This document shows, in pieces, positions 5,539 through 8,512 of a stretch of DNA of 8,512 nt. Numbering within the stretch: the stretch's first letter is position 1; the number at the start of each line of letters is the position of its first letter. The stretch comes from Deinococcus sp. (GTDB lineage: Bacteria; Deinococcota; Deinococci; Deinococcales; Deinococcaceae): the NCBI GenBank assembly GCA_030524065.1, contig JAUNHF010000065.1, positions 1 to 8,512 of the forward strand, written 5' to 3'. The notes below the pieces were generated by a model. It was given only the letters and a program-made list of their open reading frames with translations. It ran no database searches and was not told the DNA's origin. The position numbers were made by a program, and so were the translations under genes.

Positions 5539-5994
5539 ATGACCGATGCCCAGACCGCCATGCCGCCCAAGTTGCAGGACATCGTGACCATGTTCAAGGG
5601 CATGCCCAAGGCCATGCGCCTTCAGGCCCTGCTGGACTACGCCAAAAAGTTGCCCGAGCCGCCGCAGCAGTACCTGGACCATCCTGAATTTATGAAGCCG
5701 GTGCCCGAGTGCACCAGCCCCTTTTTCCTGATTACCGAGCGCGGCGAGGGCGGCGCTGTTCACATGCATTTCAAGGTGCCCCCCGAGGCGCCCACAGTGC
5801 GCGGGTACGCCGGCATCCTCAAAGAAGCGCTGGACGGCGAAAGCCCCGAAACCATCCTGAATGTACCCGACCAGTTCTACATGGATATGGGCCTCAGCGA
5901 GCTGATCACCCCCATGCGGATGCGTGGCATGGGCGCCATCCTGATGCGGCTCAAAGGCGAGCTTCAAAGCGGCGCGGCTCCTCAGGAAAGCTGA
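5539..5994 (+). CDS. sufE: SufE-family sulfur acceptor protein
   Basis: A 151-residue SufE/CsdE-like protein, close to the usual length (~140). SufE accepts persulfide sulfur from the cysteine desulfurase SufS and passes it to the Fe-S cluster scaffold in the cytoplasm. The start of the family fold is visible in LQDIVTMFKGMPKAMRLQALLDYAKKLPEPP (12-42, abridged in function), followed by the active loop VPECTSPFFL (55-64), with C58 as the persulfide-carrying cysteine. The C-terminal LSELITPMRMRGMGAIL (119-135) corresponds to the conserved SxxRxxG region of SufE. No sufS or other suf gene is in the window. The divergent neighbour is a rhodanese, so this pair may share a sulfur-handling role. It converges on rdgB. 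Confidence 0.93.
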   Translation: MTDAQTAMPPKLQDIVTMFKGMPKAMRLQALLDYAKKLPEPPQQYLDHPEFMKPVPECTSPFFLITERGEGGAVHMHFKVPPEAPTVRGYAGILKEALDGESPETILNVPDQFYMDMGLSELITPMRMRGMGAILMRLKGELQSGAAPQES

Positions 5995-6131
5995 GCGTCA
6001 CATCGGGCTGCGCCCAGTAGGCCAAACCGCAGGTTGGATCCATGCCTGTAAGGGGGTGAGAGGGGGAGAGGGCTGCGCGTCGGAATCGAGGTGGCCTGGA
6101 GGCCCACTCCTGGCGCCTCACCACCGCAGAC
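5995..6131. other. Convergent intergenic region between sufE and rdgB
   Basis: There is no classical terminator with a T-run on either strand. A short GC hairpin can form at 6091-6107 (GTGGCC, loop TGGA, GG-c-CCAC). Upstream of it is a purine-rich plus-strand tract, GGGGG at 6052-6056, GGGGG at 6062-6066 and GGG at 6070-6072. Confidence 0.4.
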
Positions 6132-6746
6132 TTACCCGCCGTGGGCCGCCAGCAACTGTTGGAGGGCCAGGCCCCGGTGGCTGAGGGGGCGCTTTTCCTC
6201 TACGCTCATTTCGCCAAAGGTGCGCTGTTCGCCGTCTGGCACGAACAATGGGTCATAGCCAAAGCCCTGGCTGCCGCGTGGGCCTTCAAGCAAAGTCCCG
6301 CTCACCTTGCCCTCGTAGCACTCCATATCACCGTCGGGATAAGCCAAAATCACCACGCTGCGGAAATGGGCGCGGCGGTCATGCTGGCCGCGCAGCTTCT
6401 CCAGCAGGTGCGTGTTGCGTTCGGTGTCGCTGTTGCAGTTGCCGAAGCGGGCGCTGTACACCCCGGGCTGTCCGTTCAGTGCATCTACTTCCAGGCCAGA
6501 GTCGTCGGCCAGGGCTGGCAGTCCCAGCCGCGCAGCGATGGTGCAGGCTTTTAGGGCTGCGTTTTCTTCGTAGGTGGTGCCGGTTTCTTCCGGCATGGCT
6601 ACGCCGGCGGGCAGGGGTTCCAGCTCCCAGCCGAGGCCCGCGAGCGCTTCGGCAATTTCGCGTACCTTGCCGGGGTTGCCGGTCGCCACCACCACCCGCT
6701 TGACCTGATGCGAGGCGTCACGGGGCAGATAAGATTCCTGTGTCAT
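6132..6746 (-). CDS. rdgB: XTP/dITP pyrophosphatase (RdgB/HAM1 family)
   Basis: A 204-residue house-cleaning enzyme that hydrolyses dITP, ITP and XTP to monophosphates plus pyrophosphate, keeping deaminated purines out of DNA and RNA. All family motifs are intact: VVATGNPGKVRE (19-30), ETGTTYEENAALKA (54-67), ALADDSGLEVDALNGQPGVYSARF (78-101, in parts), VSGTLLEGPRG (148-158), GFGYDPLFVP (161-170) and SVEEKRPLSHRG (181-192). D82 corresponds to the catalytic Asp of the E. coli enzyme. A 16-residue polar extension precedes the usual first strand. The start at 6746 is supported by TAGACT ending 6 nt upstream; an AAGG touches the start too closely for a normal ribosome binding site. It follows the carboxypeptidase gene on the same strand after a 148-bp gap and seems to have its own promoter. 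Confidence 0.95.
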   Translation of the reverse strand: MTQESYLPRDASHQVKRVVVATGNPGKVREIAEALAGLGWELEPLPAGVAMPEETGTTYEENAALKACTIAARLGLPALADDSGLEVDALNGQPGVYSARFGNCNSDTERNTHLLEKLRGQHDRRAHFRSVVILAYPDGDMECYEGKVSGTLLEGPRGSQGFGYDPLFVPDGEQRTFGEMSVEEKRPLSHRGLALQQLLAAHGG

Positions 6747-6752
6747 GGCCTT

Positions 6753-6758
6753 AGTCTA
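6753..6758 (-). promoter_or_regulatory. -10 box (TAGACT) for leaderless rdgB
   Basis: TAGACT, spacer AAGGCC (6 nt), then ATG at 6746. No strong -35 hexamer lies 17 bp upstream. Confidence 0.5.
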
Positions 6759-6894
6759 GGGGCTCGCTCCGCTGCTGGGCAGGTCCGGATGGGGGAGGGC
6801 TAGAAGCTGCCCGGCGTCTCTTTGCTGGCCCAAACGCTTGCCGATAGAACTGTGGTCAGTGCCGGCGTCTCATAGAAATGTAGCAGCCGCCCCG

Positions 6895-8277
6895 CTAATA
6901 CTGCGCGGCGATCGCCTGAACCCAGGTGTCCTGGGCGGCCCGCAGGTCCAGGATGGACGCCGTTTCCGGCCCGTTCATCAGCACCGCAAAGGCCAGCGGA
7001 TGTCCGCTCTGGCCCACCACATAGCCGGCCAGGCTGCTTACACCGGGCAGGGTGCCGGTCTTGGCCCGCACGTCCAGCCCGGTGCCCACCAGGCGCTCGG
7101 CCAGGGTGCCGCCACGGCCATACTTGCCGCCACCCACGCCCGCCCGCGGCATCGCAGCGGCATAGGGGTTGATGCCTTCGTTGAAGGCGCTGAGCGGATC
7201 GGCATAAACCTGCCCACTGCCGCCGGTACGGTACATCACTTCCAGCAGGTCCACCAGGGCGCGGGCCGTCAGGCGATTGTCACGGGTCAGGCCGCTGCCG
7301 TCGTGCAGCTCCACGCCCGCTGTGTCCACCCCCCAACCGTGCAGAATGGACGCTGCACGCTGACCAGCCGCTTGCAGCGTCCCTGGTTCACCCGGCTGCG
7401 CGGCGACCGAGGCCAGCAGCTCTTCAGCGCGCAGATTGTCACTGGGGCGCAGGGTGGCTGCCAGAAAATCGGCAGGTCCAGAACTCTGCACGCTGGCAAC
7501 CCCTTCATCCACCGCAGGCGCATTCCCAGTCACGGCCAGCGGCAAGCTCCGGTCCATCACACGAATGCCTGCCGTTTCCAGCGCCTCTACCAGGGCGGTG
7601 TGCAGTTCGCTGCGGAGGGCCTCCGCACTGGTGGGGCGGCGTTCTAGCCATTCCTGCGGCATAAAAGCGGCCATCGGCAGTTCGATAACGGCGTCTTTCC
7701 AGCTGTCTGGTTGCAGGGCCGCGTCATCCAGCGCCACCGTTCCCACCTCGCGGAGACCGCCCGCCGCTGCCTGGTTCGCCAGCGCGGACAGTGAATTGCT
7801 CGGCCCAGTCAGGGACAGGGTGGGATCAACCGAGCCGCGCAGGGTCAGTACCGAGACCTGCGCCTTGCCCCATTCGGCCGCCGGGACTGTCAGTTCCGTA
7901 CTCCACCAGCCCTGCGCCCCGCTCAGGTCGCTCAGTACCGCCGCTGCCGTCACCAGTTTGGTGGTGCTGGCTGGAATCATCGGCATGTGCGGGCGCAGGC
8001 TCTCGCGCACCTCGCCGGTCACCAGATCCTGTACCAGCAGCGTGACTCGCACGTTCTTTGGCACCTGAGCCAGAGCGGCTGTGCTTTGCCCGGAAGGAGC
8101 AGGCTCGCGCTTCAGCTGCACGGTCAGTTCTTCGGTGGCGGGCGGCTGGGGTGGCTGTGCCTGTGCGCCGAACAGACCCAGAAAAAGGGCTACGCATCCG
8201 CTGACCAGCAAAGCGGCGTACGGAGCCCAGGCACGCCGGGAGAAAAAGCGAGAAAAGACAGTGCGTACGGCCGACAT
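6895..8277 (-). CDS. dacB: D-alanyl-D-alanine carboxypeptidase/endopeptidase, PBP4 (peptidase S13) family
   Basis: A 460-residue low-molecular-weight penicillin-binding protein, near the length of E. coli PBP4 (DacB, 477). All three active-site motifs are present: SxxK as PASTTKL with S104 (nucleophile) and K107; SxN as PSDNL with S279 and N281; and KTG at 406-408 in RAKTGTLPG. HDGSGLTRDNR (325-335) is also typical of the S13 family. Like its relatives it should trim terminal D-Ala from stem peptides or cut D-Ala-meso-diamino-type cross-links in the periplasm. The N-terminus has Arg-Arg (14-15) and a hydrophobic segment (about 18-38), with an AQA/Q signal-peptidase site near 40 or a lipobox-like VSGC at 25-28. 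TATTCT ends 9 nt before the ATG. The symbol is by family. Confidence 0.92.
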   Translation of the reverse strand: MSAVRTVFSRFFSRRAWAPYAALLVSGCVALFLGLFGAQAQPPQPPATEELTVQLKREPAPSGQSTAALAQVPKNVRVTLLVQDLVTGEVRESLRPHMPMIPASTTKLVTAAAVLSDLSGAQGWWSTELTVPAAEWGKAQVSVLTLRGSVDPTLSLTGPSNSLSALANQAAAGGLREVGTVALDDAALQPDSWKDAVIELPMAAFMPQEWLERRPTSAEALRSELHTALVEALETAGIRVMDRSLPLAVTGNAPAVDEGVASVQSSGPADFLAATLRPSDNLRAEELLASVAAQPGEPGTLQAAGQRAASILHGWGVDTAGVELHDGSGLTRDNRLTARALVDLLEVMYRTGGSGQVYADPLSAFNEGINPYAAAMPRAGVGGGKYGRGGTLAERLVGTGLDVRAKTGTLPGVSSLAGYVVGQSGHPLAFAVLMNGPETASILDLRAAQDTWVQAIAAQY

Positions 8278-8286
8278 CTGCTGGTC

Positions 8287-8292
8287 AGAATA
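8287..8292 (-). promoter_or_regulatory. -10 box (TATTCT) for dacB
   Basis: TATTCT, spacer GACCAGCAG (9 nt), then ATG at 8277. The spacing is slightly longer than for its neighbours, giving a leader of 0-3 nt. The divergent plus-strand promoter at 8344 is about 50 bp away. Confidence 0.45.
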
Positions 8293-8343
8293 GCGTGCTG
8301 GTGGGTGTCTGGCGCACTCCGGGGCATGCAGGCGGCTGAGGGG

Positions 8344-8372
8344 TTGACACTTTCCGCAAGGGGAGGTAACCT
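8344..8372 (+). promoter_or_regulatory. Strong sigma-70-type promoter, plus strand
   Basis: A perfect TTGACA (8344-8349) and TAACCT (8367-8372) are separated by exactly 17 bp. Transcription should start near 8379. It is the only promoter in the window with a full consensus -35. It points right, away from dacB, into a structured region that runs off the edge. Confidence 0.75.
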
Positions 8373-8377
8373 ATTCC

Positions 8378-8478
8378 TCGCCCTTGAGAGAGGGCAAGGC
8401 GAAAAAAGCGAAAGCAAGTCCTCGCCGCGATACATGACAACTCTGACGTAATGATGACAGGAACATCCGACAGGATGT
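8378..8478 (+). ncRNA. Structured 5' leader or small RNA, unidentified
   Basis: Downstream of the promoter several hairpins can form: TCGCC(C)TTG with CAAGGCGA (8378-8402, 8 bp plus a bulge), or GGCGA with TCGCC (8398-8426) enclosing the compact GC-GAAA-GC mini-hairpin (8408-8415), and ACATCC-GACA-GGATGT (8463-8478). None is followed by a T-run, so no terminator is seen. I do not recognise a known RNA family. It may be the leader of a gene beyond the window. Confidence 0.35.
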
Positions 8479-8479
8479 G

Positions 8480-8512
8480 GTGAGCGGCCCTCCCCCGAGT
8501 GGCTCCAGACTC
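8480..8512 (+). CDS. Possible start of a partial gene at the right edge
   Basis: A GTG at 8480 opens a frame to the window edge (VSGPPPSGSRL). AGGA lies 4 nt upstream, and the GTG overlaps the TGA of a preceding mini-ORF. Eleven codons are too few to identify anything. A GTG at 8477 in the same frame is an alternative start. Confidence 0.2.
   Translation, partial: MSGPPPSGSRL

Noticed and set aside
6811..6871. Direct repeat CCGGCGTCTC (6811-6820 and 6862-6871) downstream of dacB.
   Set aside because: Only two 10-bp copies, without flanking symmetry or regular spacing; probably chance.
8435..8451. Second possible response-motif half-site, TGACGTAA on the plus strand.
   Set aside because: The left half matches poorly and the site lies far downstream of the predicted transcription start.
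8344..8512. Idea that the right-edge promoter belongs to an rRNA operon or a known structured RNA (RNase P, tmRNA, SRP RNA, common riboswitches).
   Set aside because: No 16S start sequence, boxA or signature core of those RNAs could be recognised before the window ends.

Overview
The window is GC-rich DNA with tightly packed genes. The proteins, and especially a repeated promoter layout, point to Deinococcus or a close relative. Almost every start codon has a TAnnnT -10 box ending 6-9 nt upstream and no convincing Shine-Dalgarno site, which is the leaderless-mRNA arrangement known to be common in Deinococcus. The taxon is inferred from these features, not proven.

Layout, all minus strand unless stated. 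The left edge cuts an SDR oxidoreductase (1-127) whose N-terminus resembles 2,4-dienoyl-CoA reductase. Next come an ECH1-like enoyl-CoA hydratase/isomerase (150-860), a lipoprotein of the glucose/sorbosone dehydrogenase family (909-2111), pyridoxal kinase PdxY (2278-3204), a membrane-anchored M23 peptidase (3251-3784), a RimJ/RimL-type GNAT acetyltransferase with a GTG start (4037-4546), and a two-domain rhodanese sulfurtransferase (4594-5457). SufE (5539-5994, plus strand) diverges from the sulfurtransferase and converges on RdgB, the XTP/dITP pyrophosphatase (6132-6746). A PBP4-type D-Ala-D-Ala carboxypeptidase follows (6895-8277). The last ~170 bp carry a consensus plus-strand promoter and a structured leader that runs off the window.

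Functional links are partial. The SDR and crotonase fit reductase-dependent beta-oxidation of unsaturated acyl-CoAs and share a 10-bp promoter word. The sulfurtransferase and SufE form a divergent sulfur-handling pair. The M23 peptidase and PBP4 both act on peptidoglycan but are not adjacent. Most genes seem to have their own promoter, so this looks like housekeeping chromosome rather than a mobile or defence island. I saw no rRNA, tRNA, CRISPR array or insertion sequence.

The most interesting signals are regulatory: the window-wide leaderless promoters; a terminator hairpin fused to the next gene's promoter (4551-4584); a promoter that runs straight into a terminator (3875-3951), predicting a very short RNA or attenuated leader; and the right-edge promoter with alternative hairpins and overlapping mini-ORFs (8344-8512). 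No intergenic stretch exceeds 300 bp.
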